DNA of 64,000 nucleotides from positions 1,550,001-1,614,000 of the forward strand of contig CAVZIJ010000003.1 of NCBI GenBank assembly GCA_963775335.1. The letters run 5' to 3'. How positions within the stretch are numbered: position 1 is the stretch's first letter; every line of letters starts with the position of its first letter. The notes under the pieces were generated by a model, which saw only the letters and a list, made by a program, of their open reading frames with translations, searched no databases and had not been told where the DNA came from. This document shows positions 35,011 to 44,344 of this stretch, piece by piece. The position numbers were made by a program, and so were the translations under genes. The stretch comes from CAVQCX01 sp963775335. GTDB taxonomy: Bacteria > Pseudomonadota > Gammaproteobacteria > Chromatiales > Chromatiaceae.

Positions 35011-35739
35011 CTAAATGCTTTCCAGGGAGAGCGCCCCCTGATCGATGACCACGGAATACATGTGGGAAAGCCAGGATCCGGTATTGAGGTAGCTGCCGCG
35101 CTCGAGCTCCACCCTTCCGGGGAAATGGGTGTGACCGAATACGACGGCGTCGAAGCCGCGCTCCAGAATGCGCTCGGCGGCACGACGCAGGGCGGGATGC
35201 TCCCCGTCGATCCCGGGCGCACGGGCCCTGCGTTGCAGCCGGTTGTTGCGGCGCCGCTCCATGGCCATCCAAACGCCGTACAACGGGGGAAATGCCTTGA
35301 CCACCAGCCCGGCGACATAGGTGAGCAGCTCATAGCGCTCCGCCTTGCCGACAAACAAGGGGTCGTAGATATAACCGTGCTCGATGCGTATACGGGCATC
35401 GCCGGAGCGCAGGTTGAGAAACGGCACGATCATCATGAAGCGAAAGTCATCCATGAAATGCTCCAGAACGAGATCGTGGTTACCGATCACGTCATAGACA
35501 TTACGGCCGCTGTCGGCATAGGAGCGCAGCAAGTTCAGCAAGGGAGGCACGTCCCGGGCTATGCGTAGAAACAACGTCTGCAGGATATCCAGGCCGTCCC
35601 CGCTGATGCAGATGCTATAACCCCGGTCGTGGTAACGGCGCAGGAAATCGGTCAGCCGGTTGCCATGGCGGTAACAGGGATGCCCCAGGTGGATATCCGA
35701 GATCACCACCAGATGGCCTTCCCTCGCAGCGATCCGCAC
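35011..35739 (-). CDS. metallophosphoesterase (UDP-diacylglucosamine-hydrolase-like)
   Basis: A 242-residue calcineurin-like phosphoesterase. All metal-binding motifs are visible in order: VISDIHLGH (about 12-20), SGDGLD (about 45-50), GNHD (about 86-89), EHGYIYD and FGHTHFP (about 203-209). The layout resembles LpxH-type or UshA-independent small phosphoesterases; I cannot assign the substrate. Its 5' end overlaps the upstream cyclic-nucleotide-binding gene by 37 bp, so translation is coupled. The operon context suggests a phospholipid/lipid A precursor or a cyclic nucleotide as substrate (inference). Confidence 0.88.
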   Translation of the reverse strand: MRIAAREGHLVVISDIHLGHPCYRHGNRLTDFLRRYHDRGYSICISGDGLDILQTLFLRIARDVPPLLNLLRSYADSGRNVYDVIGNHDLVLEHFMDDFRFMMIVPFLNLRSGDARIRIEHGYIYDPLFVGKAERYELLTYVAGLVVKAFPPLYGVWMAMERRRNNRLQRRARAPGIDGEHPALRRAAERILERGFDAVVFGHTHFPGRVELERGSYLNTGSWLSHMYSVVIDQGALSLESI

Positions 35740-36191
35740 GCCCTAGCCCCCTGTGCCGCCAGAGCCGCGTGGGCCGCCCAATCGTGCCTCGTCCATGTGC
35801 CGTGTATCCGACCGCTCAGAGATTGCATGATCTCGATAGCCAGGGTGGGATCCCGGCGGATACGCCAGAGCAGGCCACCGGACTGGATGACAAGGACCAA
35901 GACGGGCTCCAGGGCGGTGACGGTCGCAGCCCTGGGCAGGGATTCCAACAGGGACATCTCGCCGAAAAAATTTCCCTTCGTCAAGATGGAGAGCACCGTC
36001 TTCTCGCCATCCTTGTTGCGCCGGGAAACCTCCACCCGCCCCTGCTGAAGGATGTACATCTCGGTGCTCTCGGCGCCTTCGCGGACGATGACTTCGCCGG
36101 CTTCAAACCGCTTGACCAACTCGTCGGCACCCCCGTCCGCGTCCTCTGAGGGATGGTGCCTTCGATGCTTCCAAAGCCGCAGCCATCTCAT
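35703..36191 (-). CDS. stand-alone cyclic-nucleotide-binding domain protein
   Basis: A 162-residue cytosolic protein, almost entirely one CRP-type cNMP-binding domain: KRFEAGEVIVREGAESTEMYIL (in parts), GRVEVSRRN, LTKGNFFGEMSLLESLPRAATVTALE (the phosphate-binding cassette GEMSLLESLPRAATV). There is no helix-turn-helix, so it is not a transcription factor. It is the first gene of a four-gene minus-strand operon that also ends with a cNMP domain, on the RND permease. Confidence 0.88.
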   Translation of the reverse strand: MRWLRLWKHRRHHPSEDADGGADELVKRFEAGEVIVREGAESTEMYILQQGRVEVSRRNKDGEKTVLSILTKGNFFGEMSLLESLPRAATVTALEPVLVLVIQSGGLLWRIRRDPTLAIEIMQSLSGRIHGTWTRHDWAAHAALAAQGARACGSLRGKAIWW

Positions 36192-36692
36192 TGGCTCAAT
36201 CCTCGTCGCTACCCCCGGAGGATGTCGTCGATCATTCGTCGGGAATAGCCCGGTCGAACTGGATCGCGAACGAGACGCTCGCCGTATCCGGCCGATAGCG
36301 GACTTTCCGCTCCGCCCGAAAGCTGCCTAACGCTCGCCGGCCGAGCGCGGCTCGGGCGGCGCGACCGGGACAATGGCGCTCGTCGCGGACGCCGTCGCCA
36401 TGGGCTCAGTCCCCGGTCCGATTGCAATGCTAGTGTAAATCAAATGGCACACCGGCGCCGCGACGACCGGAGTCCGAATGAGGGGCCGCCGGCCTCCCGC
36501 CGCAAGGGCAATCCTTCACCGGTAGCGTAGGCTGGACGGACGCCGGATCCCGTCGCCTTCCCGCTCTTCCCTGTCCGGGCCCTGCATTGAATCCGTCGGG
36601 TAGCCGCTTCGCGCCAACCTACGGGTCCGGGGGATTTTGATTTTCGCGGTCCACCCGTGGCCGCTGCGGGGGTCGCGAGCTGGAGCTCGCTC
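36192..36692. other. intergenic region between der and the cNMP/RND operon
   Basis: No supportable gene. It must carry the promoter of the leftward operon beginning at 36191, and its right part contains a REP-like palindrome that runs into the der stop codon. No clear promoter boxes were seen. Confidence 0.4.
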
Positions 36693-36696
36693 CTAC
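36673..36696. repeat. single REP-like palindrome at the end of der
   Basis: TCGCGAGCTGGAGC followed by TCGCTCCTAC, nearly identical to the right half of the 31008-31075 pair. The terminal CTA (36693-36695) is the TAG stop codon of der read on the minus strand. Confidence 0.75.
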
Positions 36697-38078
36697 CGGC
36701 GCTTCACGAACCTTTTCAGGCGCTCGCGCTTTCGCACCTGGCGCGGGGTAAGCACATTGCGCCGGCCGGCGAAGGGATTCTCGCCCGAGCGCAGCTCGAC
36801 CTGCACCGGGGTGCCCCAGAGCCCCAGCGCCTTGCGGAAGCTGTTGACGAGATAGCGTCGGTAGGCATCCGGGAGCGCTTCGGTCTGGGTGCCGTGAATG
36901 ACGATCACCGGCGGATTCTTGCCGCCCTGATGCGCGTAGCGCAGCTTGATGCGCCGCCCCCGCACCAGGGGCGGCTGGTGGGCCTCCAGGGCCGTTGCGA
37001 GGATGCGGTTCAGCTCCGGGGTTCCGAGGTCCCGAGTGGCGCTGGCGAAGGCCTCGTCAACTGCTTGGAACAGCTCTCCGACACCCGAGCCGTGCAGGGC
37101 GGAGACGAACCGGCGGGTCGCGAAATCCAGGAACGGAAGCTTGCGCTCGAGCTCGCTCTTGACCCGCTCGCGCTCATCCGCACTGAGGCCGTCCCACTTG
37201 TTGACGACCAGCACCAGCGCCCGCCCGCTCTCGAGGATGTGCCCAGCCAGGCCCGCGTCCTGGTCGCTGATGCCCTGGCGGGCGTCGAGCACCAGCAGGA
37301 CGACGTTCGCCTGCTCGATGGCCTGCAGCGTCTTGATGATGCTGAACTTCTCGATCGCCTCGGTGACGTGGGAGCGACGACGCACACCAGCGGTATCGAT
37401 CAGGGTGTAGGTGCGCCCGTCGCGCGCCAGCGGGATGAAGATGCTGTCGCGGGTGGTCCCCGGCTGGTCGAAGACCAGCACCCGCTCCTCCCCCAGCAGC
37501 CGGTTGATCAGGGTGGATTTCCCGACGTTTGGCCTCCCCACTACGGCGACTTGTGTGCCGCGATCGTCCTCGGAGATCGGCTCGGCCACCGGAAGGGTCG
37601 CGAGCACCCGGTCGATGAGGGAGCGCACGCCCTGACCGTGCTCGGCCGACACGGCTAAGGGGTCGCCCAGTCCAAGGCGATGGAAATCCGCCCCCGCCGT
37701 GGCTCGATCGAGGCCCTCGGACTTGTTGACCACCAAGGTTACCGGCTTGCCTGTGCGCCTCAGGCGCTCGCCGATCAGCTGATCCCCGCCGCCGCACCCT
37801 TCCCTGCCATCGACCAGAAACAGCACGTGATCGGCCTCGTCTATGGCCCGCAGCACCTGCTGCTCCATCAGCAGGTCCACGCCCGCACCGGCCCCGCTCA
37901 GGCCCCCGGTGTCCACCACCAGATAGGCCGAGGAGCCGAGCAGGCCGACCCCGTACTTACGGTCGCGGGTCAGCCCTGGCTGGTCCGCGACCAGTGCGTC
38001 GCGGGTCCGGGTGAGCCGGTTGAACAGCGTGGACTTGCCGACGTTTGGCCGTCCCACGAGCGCAATGACGGGAAGCAT
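36693..38078 (-). CDS. der: ribosome biogenesis GTPase Der (EngA)
   Basis: Double-GTPase needed for maturation of the 50S subunit. Both G domains are complete: GRPNVGKSTLFN with DTGG and NKSE (domain 1), GRPNVGKSTLIN with DTAGVRR and NKWD (domain 2), followed by the KH-like C-terminal domain (NPPVIVIHGTQ) and a basic tail. At 461 residues it fits the family. ATG 38078 (MLPVIALVGRPNVGKS) is used; a TTG five codons upstream is possible. It is 28 bp after bamB on the same strand. The stop codon lies inside a REP-like repeat, which may have trimmed the native tail. Confidence 0.96.
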   Translation of the reverse strand: MLPVIALVGRPNVGKSTLFNRLTRTRDALVADQPGLTRDRKYGVGLLGSSAYLVVDTGGLSGAGAGVDLLMEQQVLRAIDEADHVLFLVDGREGCGGGDQLIGERLRRTGKPVTLVVNKSEGLDRATAGADFHRLGLGDPLAVSAEHGQGVRSLIDRVLATLPVAEPISEDDRGTQVAVVGRPNVGKSTLINRLLGEERVLVFDQPGTTRDSIFIPLARDGRTYTLIDTAGVRRRSHVTEAIEKFSIIKTLQAIEQANVVLLVLDARQGISDQDAGLAGHILESGRALVLVVNKWDGLSADERERVKSELERKLPFLDFATRRFVSALHGSGVGELFQAVDEAFASATRDLGTPELNRILATALEAHQPPLVRGRRIKLRYAHQGGKNPPVIVIHGTQTEALPDAYRRYLVNSFRKALGLWGTPVQVELRSGENPFAGRRNVLTPRQVRKRERLKRFVKRR

Positions 38079-38106
38079 GCGAGCAGGCCCCAAACGGGGC
38101 GGCGGA

Positions 38107-39279
38107 TCAGTGACCGGCGGCCGAAACGCTCAGCGCAGCGAGGCTCCCATCATCACCGTAAACGTAGGCGACATCGCCGACCACTACCGGCTGCGCCGTG
38201 ATCGGACCGCCTCCGACGCGAGTCCGACCGACCTCACTGCCGTCGCTACGCGACAGCAGGTGCACATAGCCCTCGAAATCGCCCACGATGACGTAGTCCC
38301 CCAGCACGGCCGGAGCGGTCAGGCGCCGATTGAAGAAGTCCCGCTGGCGCCAGAGAGCGGCACCGTTGCTCTGCTGCACAGCCCAGACGGTATCCGAGGT
38401 ATCGGTGACGTAGAGCTGCCGCCAGTCCGCCGTGAGGCCCGCGTAGGACGAGAGCGGGCGGCGCCAGAGGGCAATCCCGGTGTCCTCGGCCACGGCCACG
38501 GCATCACCCTGGAAGCTGACGACGTAGACGACGCCGTCGAGCACGACGGGATCGGCCGCCACGTCGATCAGCCGCTCCAGCTCCGAGCGCCCCTTGGGAA
38601 TCCCGGCGTTGGCCTCCCAGCGCACCCGTCCGGTGGGCAGATCCACGGACACCAGCTTGCCGTCGGCGAAACCGCAGATCACCGCCCCGCCGCTGATGAC
38701 CGGAGAAGCGCTGGCCCGCAGCGTGAGCTTGGGCGGCTCCTCGCGCATGCTCCAGATACGCTCGCCGGTACGGGCGTCGAGCCCGGTGAGGGTGCCGTCC
38801 GCAGAATGGACTACGGCAATCCCTGCCGCGGTCTTGGGTGCCGACAGCACCTCGCTGGCGACCTGGCCGGTCCAGCGCTCGGTCCCGTTGTCCGCATCGA
38901 ACGCAAGCACCTGGCCACCCCGGGTGCCGATCAGCACCAGGTCCTCACCGCCGCCCGGCCCACCCGAGAAGGCCAGGTCCTTGTTGGCCTCCCAAACCAT
39001 CTTGCCGGTCAGGGCATCGCGGGCCTGGAGCAGACCGTCGGCGTCGGCGGCGTAGACCTTGCCGCGAAGGACGAAGGGGGCGAGCCGGAGCCGCTCCTTG
39101 TCGCTGCCGTGGCCGACGGAGGCGGACCAGAGCGTGCGGGGCACGACGCCGCCGGTGAGCGGCTTCAGCGCCGCGGGGGGCACCACGTCCTCTCCACGGG
39201 CGAACCATTCGAGTGGGTTCATGCTGCTGCAGCCGCTCAAGAGGGCGACGGCCGCCAGAATCATCAGGTGTTTCTTCAT
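38107..39279 (-). CDS. bamB: outer membrane assembly lipoprotein BamB
   Basis: Eight-bladed beta-propeller lipoprotein of the BAM complex that folds outer-membrane proteins. The 390-residue product begins MKKHLMILAAVALLSGCSS with lipobox Cys about residue 17, then repeated propeller blades with WxxxT-type turns (ALTGKMVWEANKDL, NGTERWTGQVA, TGERIWSMREE, TGRVRWEANAG). It lies between yfgM and der in the classical order. Confidence 0.95.
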   Translation of the reverse strand: MKKHLMILAAVALLSGCSSMNPLEWFARGEDVVPPAALKPLTGGVVPRTLWSASVGHGSDKERLRLAPFVLRGKVYAADADGLLQARDALTGKMVWEANKDLAFSGGPGGGEDLVLIGTRGGQVLAFDADNGTERWTGQVASEVLSAPKTAAGIAVVHSADGTLTGLDARTGERIWSMREEPPKLTLRASASPVISGGAVICGFADGKLVSVDLPTGRVRWEANAGIPKGRSELERLIDVAADPVVLDGVVYVVSFQGDAVAVAEDTGIALWRRPLSSYAGLTADWRQLYVTDTSDTVWAVQQSNGAALWRQRDFFNRRLTAPAVLGDYVIVGDFEGYVHLLSRSDGSEVGRTRVGGGPITAQPVVVGDVAYVYGDDGSLAALSVSAAGH

Positions 39280-39299
39280 CGCGTTGGGTCCCTGAGTGG

Positions 39300-39926
39300 T
39301 CAAGGCGCGAGCGCCAGGTCATCGAGCTTCATCTGCAGCAGCGACAGGTCGGCGGGATCTGCGGCGAGCGCCTGCCGATACGCCTGGCGAGCCGCCGCCC
39401 GATCGCCGCGGGCAAGCGCCAAGTCCCCCTTGATCTCCGCCGCTTCCGAGGCGAAGGCGGGCGCGAAGGGCTCCTCGAGCTGCCGGCCTGCTTCTTCCAG
39501 CTTGCCCGCATCGATAAGCACCCGCTCCAGCCGCAGCCGGGCGATCTGCTTGATCCCCTCGTCCTTGGAGTGCGCCAGCACCCACTCCAGCCGGCTGCGC
39601 GCCGTTGCGTCGTCCCCCTTGGTCACGGCAAGCTTGGCGAGGTGCAGGGCGGCGAAATCCGCGTAGGCCGAGCCGGCGAAGCCATTGATCAGGCTCTCGC
39701 CCTGGGCCACCGCCATATCCATTGCCCCTGAGGACTCCGCGGAAAGCAGGCTCTGGAAACGCTCCGCCCCCTGCGCGCCCAGGTTGTCCCGGTACTGGGT
39801 CCAGCCCTGCCAGCCGAGCACGCCAGCCAGTCCGATCGCCACGCCGGCGACGATGGAGCGGCCATTCTCGACCCACCATTTCTTCAGGGTTTCGATCTGT
39901 TCATCGTCTGTCTGATATACGCTCAC
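39300..39926 (-). CDS. yfgM: YfgM-like TPR membrane protein (ancillary SecYEG chaperone)
   Basis: A 208-residue single-pass inner-membrane protein. The N-terminus SVYQTDDEQIETLKKWWVENG is typical (in part: DEQIETLKKWWVENG), followed by one helix (SIVAGVAIGLAGVLGWQGW) and a periplasmic TPR_21 domain. YfgM partners PpiD at the Sec translocon. It overlaps hisS by ATGA at its start and precedes bamB by 20 bp. Confidence 0.92.
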   Translation of the reverse strand: MSVYQTDDEQIETLKKWWVENGRSIVAGVAIGLAGVLGWQGWTQYRDNLGAQGAERFQSLLSAESSGAMDMAVAQGESLINGFAGSAYADFAALHLAKLAVTKGDDATARSRLEWVLAHSKDEGIKQIARLRLERVLIDAGKLEEAGRQLEEPFAPAFASEAAEIKGDLALARGDRAAARQAYRQALAADPADLSLLQMKLDDLALAP

Positions 39927-41233
39927 ACCGTCTGTCCTCGTTGCTCCCGCCCGGTCTGTCCTCGATCCACCCCTTGGGAGAAGAGTCCGGCCAGCTGATC
40001 GATGGCGATCTCCTCCTGGGCCCCCTCCGCGCGTAGCGGCTTGATGCCTACGACCCCGCGCGCCAGCTCGTCATCCCCTACCACCAGCGCATATCGTGCA
40101 CCGCTGCGGTCGGCCCGCTTGAATTGTGCCTTGAGTCCGCCCCCCCCGCAGTGAGTCGCCAGACGCAGGTGCGGGGCGCTGTCGCGCACGCGCTCGGCAA
40201 GCAGCGGGCCCTGCCGTTGGGCCTCCTCGCCCAGCAGGATGAGGTAGGCATCGACCCCCCCCAGGTCCCGCCCCACACCGGCCGCCTCGAGCAGCCCGAC
40301 CAGGCGCTCCAGACCCAGCGCGAAGCCGACGGCGGACGTCGGCTTGCCGCCGAGCTGCTCGACCAGGCCGTCGTAGCGGCCACCCGCGCAGACCGTTCCT
40401 TGCGCGCCGAGCCGGTCGCTCACCCATTCGAACACCGTGCGGTTGTAGTAGTCGAGCCCGCGGACGAGCCTGGGATTGACCCGGTAAGACACCCCGGCCC
40501 GGGTGAGGCCGTCGCGGATCACCTGAAAATGGCCGATGGAGTCTTCGCCCAGATGATCGGCGAGGATCGGCGCCTCCATCATCAGGGCCTGCACCTGCGG
40601 GTCCTTCGAGTCCAGCACGCGTAGCGGGTTGGAGTCCAGGCGCCGCCGGCTGTCCTCGTCGAGGCGACGGTGATGCCGCTGCAGATACTCGACGAGCACG
40701 GACCGGTAACCGGCCCGCTCCTCGGCAGTGCCCAGCGTGTTGAGCTGCAGCTCCAGCCCATCGACGCCCAACGCCTGCCAGACCCGACGACTCATCAGGA
40801 TGAGCTCCAGATCGGCGTCGGGACCGGCCATGCCATAGGCCTCGACGCCGACCTGGTGAAACTGGCGGTAGCGGCCCTTCTGAGGCCGCTCATGCCGGAA
40901 CATGGGCCCCTGATACCAGAGCCTCTGCACTTGGTTGTACAACAGGCCGTGCTCGATACCGGCCCGCACACAGCCGGCGGTTCCTTCGGGTCGCAGGGTG
41001 AGACTGTCGCCGTTGCGATCCTCGAAGGTATACATCTCCTTCTCGACGATATCGGTCACCTCCCCGATGGAGCGCTCGAACAGCTCAGTCACCTCGAGCA
41101 CCGGCATGCGGATCTCGCTGTAGCCGTAGCGCTGGAGCACCCCGCGGATGGCGTCTTCGACGAACTGCCAGAGCGGGGTCTCCTCCGGCAATATGTCGTG
41201 CATGCCGCGGATGGCCTGAACGTGCTTGCCCAT
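39923..41233 (-). CDS. hisS: histidine--tRNA ligase
   Basis: Class II aminoacyl-tRNA synthetase, 436 residues. It begins GKHVQAIRGMHDILPEE; motif 2 is MFRHERPQKGRYRQFHQVG, histidine-binding motifs are LVRGLDYYNRTVFEWV and AGGRYDGL, and motif 3 is SAVGFALGLERL. The anticodon-binding domain is C-terminal. In E. coli ispG lies between rodZ and hisS; here it is absent and hisS follows rodZ by 39 bp. Confidence 0.97.
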   Translation of the reverse strand: MGKHVQAIRGMHDILPEETPLWQFVEDAIRGVLQRYGYSEIRMPVLEVTELFERSIGEVTDIVEKEMYTFEDRNGDSLTLRPEGTAGCVRAGIEHGLLYNQVQRLWYQGPMFRHERPQKGRYRQFHQVGVEAYGMAGPDADLELILMSRRVWQALGVDGLELQLNTLGTAEERAGYRSVLVEYLQRHHRRLDEDSRRRLDSNPLRVLDSKDPQVQALMMEAPILADHLGEDSIGHFQVIRDGLTRAGVSYRVNPRLVRGLDYYNRTVFEWVSDRLGAQGTVCAGGRYDGLVEQLGGKPTSAVGFALGLERLVGLLEAAGVGRDLGGVDAYLILLGEEAQRQGPLLAERVRDSAPHLRLATHCGGGGLKAQFKRADRSGARYALVVGDDELARGVVGIKPLRAEGAQEEIAIDQLAGLFSQGVDRGQTGREQRGQTV

Positions 41234-41272
41234 GGAATGAACCCGACCCGTGTGGATACCCGGCGACAGCGC

Positions 41273-42202
41273 TCAGAGCTTGTCGGGGTCGAGCTTGAAG
41301 CGGGCCACGTTGCCGGTGACGTAGCGGCTGTAGTCAAACGGCCTCCCGCCGACCGTGATGTCGACGGCGCGAGAGTTACCGAGCACCAAAGACCAGGGCG
41401 GTACTCCCTCGAGGGTCCGTTTTTCACCCTTCCTGGCCTCACCGCTGAACTTGAACTGGCCCGAGCTGTCTCGCAGCTCCACCCAGCTGTTGGAGGAAAA
41501 CGCGAGCACGACCTGCTTGCTCTGCGTCCGCTCCACGGCGGGTGTCCGGGTAGCAGACGCCTGCGGAGCGGGCGCGGCCGGCGGTGGGGGGCTCACCTCA
41601 GGCGCGGCGGACGACGGCGGCGCTGGCTCCTCCGGCGGCGGCGTGAAGGAGTCCAGGGTCTGGGACGGAACCGCCGACTCGCCGGAGGGCATCACCGCCC
41701 CGGGCGCCGAATGGCCCTCCAGTTGCAGCTCCGCCCCTGGCACGATGACGGAGTTGCGGGGGATGCTGGATCCGAGCCTGGTCCAGTCCACGTAGCCCCG
41801 CCACCAGACAACGACCAACGCAAGCAGGATCAGCACGATGGCCCAGGTTACCAGACGCACACCGGTATGGCCGCTGCTGACCTCACTGCGGATGCTCTTC
41901 TTGACCACCGGGGTGCTGAGGGTCTCTTCGGGCCGGCGGGATTCGTAGCCCTGCAGGATATGGCTCACCGACAGGCCCACGAGCCGGGCGTAGTTCTTCA
42001 GGTAGCCCCGGACGAAGACCGATCCGGGGAGGACCTCGTAATCGTCCCGCTCGATCGCCTCGACCATGGCTCGGCTAAGGTGAAGCTCGACGGCGACCTT
42101 GTCGATTTGGAGCTGTCGGGCCTCGCGCGCCGCCCGCAGACTCGCCCCTGGTGCCTGGGACCACGCAGGCGTTTCGATCTCTTTGCTCTCGGTGGCAGTC
42201 AT
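41273..42202 (-). CDS. rodZ: cytoskeleton protein RodZ
   Basis: Links MreB filaments to the membrane and the cell-wall elongation machinery. In order: helix-turn-helix of HTH_25 type (LRAAREARQLQIDKVAVELHLS, about 22-45, quoted as LRAAREARQLQIDKVA), a single helix (LVTWAIVLILLALVVVWW, about 117-135), a Pro/Ala-rich periplasmic linker, and the DUF4115 domain (SNSWVELRDSSGQFKFSG). 309 residues. It overlaps pilW by ATGA. Confidence 0.94.
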   Translation of the reverse strand: MTATESKEIETPAWSQAPGASLRAAREARQLQIDKVAVELHLSRAMVEAIERDDYEVLPGSVFVRGYLKNYARLVGLSVSHILQGYESRRPEETLSTPVVKKSIRSEVSSGHTGVRLVTWAIVLILLALVVVWWRGYVDWTRLGSSIPRNSVIVPGAELQLEGHSAPGAVMPSGESAVPSQTLDSFTPPPEEPAPPSSAAPEVSPPPPAAPAPQASATRTPAVERTQSKQVVLAFSSNSWVELRDSSGQFKFSGEARKGEKRTLEGVPPWSLVLGNSRAVDITVGGRPFDYSRYVTGNVARFKLDPDKL

Positions 42203-42975
42203 GGACGTTTCGGATCTCCCAGCGCCTGGACCTCGGGAGAGTCCGGGAACTTGGACTTCAGCTTCATCGCGTACAGAGACGCGGCCCCCAGGTCACCGAG
42301 CGCACGCTCGGTGCGCACGCCGAGCAGCAGGCTCTCCGGCGTGGGCGCTCCCGCTTGCTCGAACCGTTCGTTATAGGCGCGCGCCTCCATGAATTTCCCA
42401 CGGGCGAAGCTGAGCTGGGCCATCCCCAACAGCGCCTGTTGAAACCGCGGATTGATCTCCAGTGCCCGGCGAAAATAGGTCTCCGCCCGCGCCGGGTCCG
42501 GTCGTCTCGCCTCGCAGATCCCGGCGTTGCTCAGGGCCACCTCCGGCGACTCGTTCAGGGGATTGGTCGCGGCCTGATCGAACCGCTGCCTGGCCTCGTC
42601 GTAGCGCTTCATGTTGCAGAGCAGGCTGCCGTAGGCATTGAGATAAAACGGATTGGACGGGTCGGAATCCAGGGCCCGGCGGAAATGCTTCTCGGCCAGC
42701 TTTGCCTCTCCCAGGCGCTGATAAACGAGCCCCATGACGTTGTTGGCGTAGGCATTGTCGCTGTCCACCTGCAGGGCCTCTTTGGCCTTGGACAGCGCTA
42801 TGTCGAGCTGCCCTGTTCGCAGGTAGGCCACGGCGAGACCGGCATAGGTCTGGGCGCTGGCCCTGCGGGGGCCCACATAGGTCCCGGTCGCCTCATCGAA
42901 ATGGCCCGGGGTGCTCTTGCAGCCGACCAGCGCCAGCACGAGCAGCAAACCGATCCACACGAGCCGCCGGCTCAT
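42199..42975 (-). CDS. pilW: type IV pilus biogenesis/stability lipoprotein PilW (PilF)
   Basis: TPR lipoprotein that is needed for outer-membrane assembly of the PilQ secretin. The signal is MSRRLVWIGLLLVLALVGC with lipobox Cys19. Six TPRs follow (AQTYAGLAVAYLRTGQLDIAL, AYANNVMGLVYQRLGE, PFYLNAYGSLLCNMKRYDEA). The 258-residue length and the position between rlmN and rodZ are standard. It overlaps both neighbours by 4 bp. Confidence 0.93.
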   Translation of the reverse strand: MSRRLVWIGLLLVLALVGCKSTPGHFDEATGTYVGPRRASAQTYAGLAVAYLRTGQLDIALSKAKEALQVDSDNAYANNVMGLVYQRLGEAKLAEKHFRRALDSDPSNPFYLNAYGSLLCNMKRYDEARQRFDQAATNPLNESPEVALSNAGICEARRPDPARAETYFRRALEINPRFQQALLGMAQLSFARGKFMEARAYNERFEQAGAPTPESLLLGVRTERALGDLGAASLYAMKLKSKFPDSPEVQALGDPKRP

Positions 42976-44072
42976 GCCCGATCCCCCGGTGCGGCCTGTC
43001 GAATCGCGATCGCGCGACCGCTGCGATCGCGTACGCGCCCCACCAGCTGGCCGCAGGCCGCATCGATGTCGTCGCCCCGGGTCTTGCGTCTAATGGCCAT
43101 GATCCCCGAGCGCAGGAGGCGCTGGCGAAACGCTTCGATCCGCTCCGGGGACGAGGTGCGATAGGGGCTGCCGGGAAACGGGTTGAAAGGAATCAGATTG
43201 AGCTTCGACGGCACGCCCTGAAGCAGCCGGATCAGGGCCTTGGCGTGGCGATCGCTGTCGTTCACCCCATCCAGCATAACGTACTCCCAGGTGATCTTGC
43301 GGCGCTTGTCGCCAGCAATGAAGTCACGACAAGCGGGCACCAGCTCCTCCAACGGATACTTGCGGTTGACGGGTACCAACTGGTCGCGCAGGGCGTTGTC
43401 CGGCGCGTGCAGTGAGACCGCGAGGCTCACGTCGCTGACCTCAGCCAGCCGTCGCAGCGCGGGTACTATACCCGAGGTGCTCAGGGTGACTCGATATTTC
43501 GACAGACCGTAGGCGAGGTCGTCCTGCATGATCGCCATCGCGCTGACTACGGCATCGAAATTGGCCAAGGGCTCGCCCATGCCCATCAGCACCACATTGG
43601 ACGGCGGCCGACCCAGAACGCGGGTCGCGTGCCAAACCTGGCCGATGATCTCGCCGACGCTGAGATTACGATTGAAGCCTTGCCGCGCCGTTGAGCAGAA
43701 GCTGCAGTCCAGCGCGCAGCCCACCTGGGAAGAGACGCAAATGGTGGTGCGATGGCCATCGGGGATGAATACGGTCTCGATGCGCTGTCCGTCGGCAAGC
43801 TCCATCACCCACTTGCGGGTGCCGTCCCACGAAGGCTGTTCGAAGACCACCTCGGGCAGGGACACGCCGACCCGCTCGGCGAGCTGCGCCCGGAGTCCCT
43901 TCGGCACGTCGGTCATCGCCTCGAAATCGAGCACGCCGTGCTTGTGAATCCATTTGAACAGGTTGCGACCATGGAAGGGCTTCTGGCCCAGGTCGCGGAC
44001 CAGCGCCTCGACTTGGCGGACCTCGAGATCGAGCAGATTCACCGGCGCTGCGACCGCCGCCCCCGCGCTCAT
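42972..44072 (-). CDS. rlmN: 23S rRNA/tRNA adenine-C2 methyltransferase RlmN
   Basis: Radical SAM enzyme making m2A2503 in 23S rRNA and m2A37 in some tRNAs. The Fe-S motif is CALDCSFCSTA (CX3CX2C), the SAM motif MGMGEPLANFD is next, and the methyl-carrying C-terminal Cys is in DAACGQLVG. I use ATG 44072 (MSAGAAVAAPVNLLDLEV), which gives 366 residues and starts the conserved sequence; the frame is open 49 codons upstream. No ndk gene precedes it, unlike E. coli. Confidence 0.95.
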   Translation of the reverse strand: MSAGAAVAAPVNLLDLEVRQVEALVRDLGQKPFHGRNLFKWIHKHGVLDFEAMTDVPKGLRAQLAERVGVSLPEVVFEQPSWDGTRKWVMELADGQRIETVFIPDGHRTTICVSSQVGCALDCSFCSTARQGFNRNLSVGEIIGQVWHATRVLGRPPSNVVLMGMGEPLANFDAVVSAMAIMQDDLAYGLSKYRVTLSTSGIVPALRRLAEVSDVSLAVSLHAPDNALRDQLVPVNRKYPLEELVPACRDFIAGDKRRKITWEYVMLDGVNDSDRHAKALIRLLQGVPSKLNLIPFNPFPGSPYRTSSPERIEAFRQRLLRSGIMAIRRKTRGDDIDAACGQLVGRVRDRSGRAIAIRQAAPGDRA

Positions 44073-44344
44073 CGGTCCCCCGGCGGCGGGCTGCACGGCG
44101 TCGAGCCGCGCGGGGGTGGTGCAACCTCCGGGATAAGCGGCCCGGGGAGCGGCAGGATCGGCAGCAAAGGCATTCAAGATTTCACCAAAAATCAGAAAGT
44201 TCCACGCTGGCAAGCGCATCGGGAAAAGCGGGATGCCTGCGCGAGGGGCGGCTCCCCGGTTACGAGCCCATGGGCGCGTGCTTTTGTATTAGAAAACGGG
44301 CAGTTAGTTTAACCGTGGCCACGCAGCGAGGCAATCAGCCGGCA

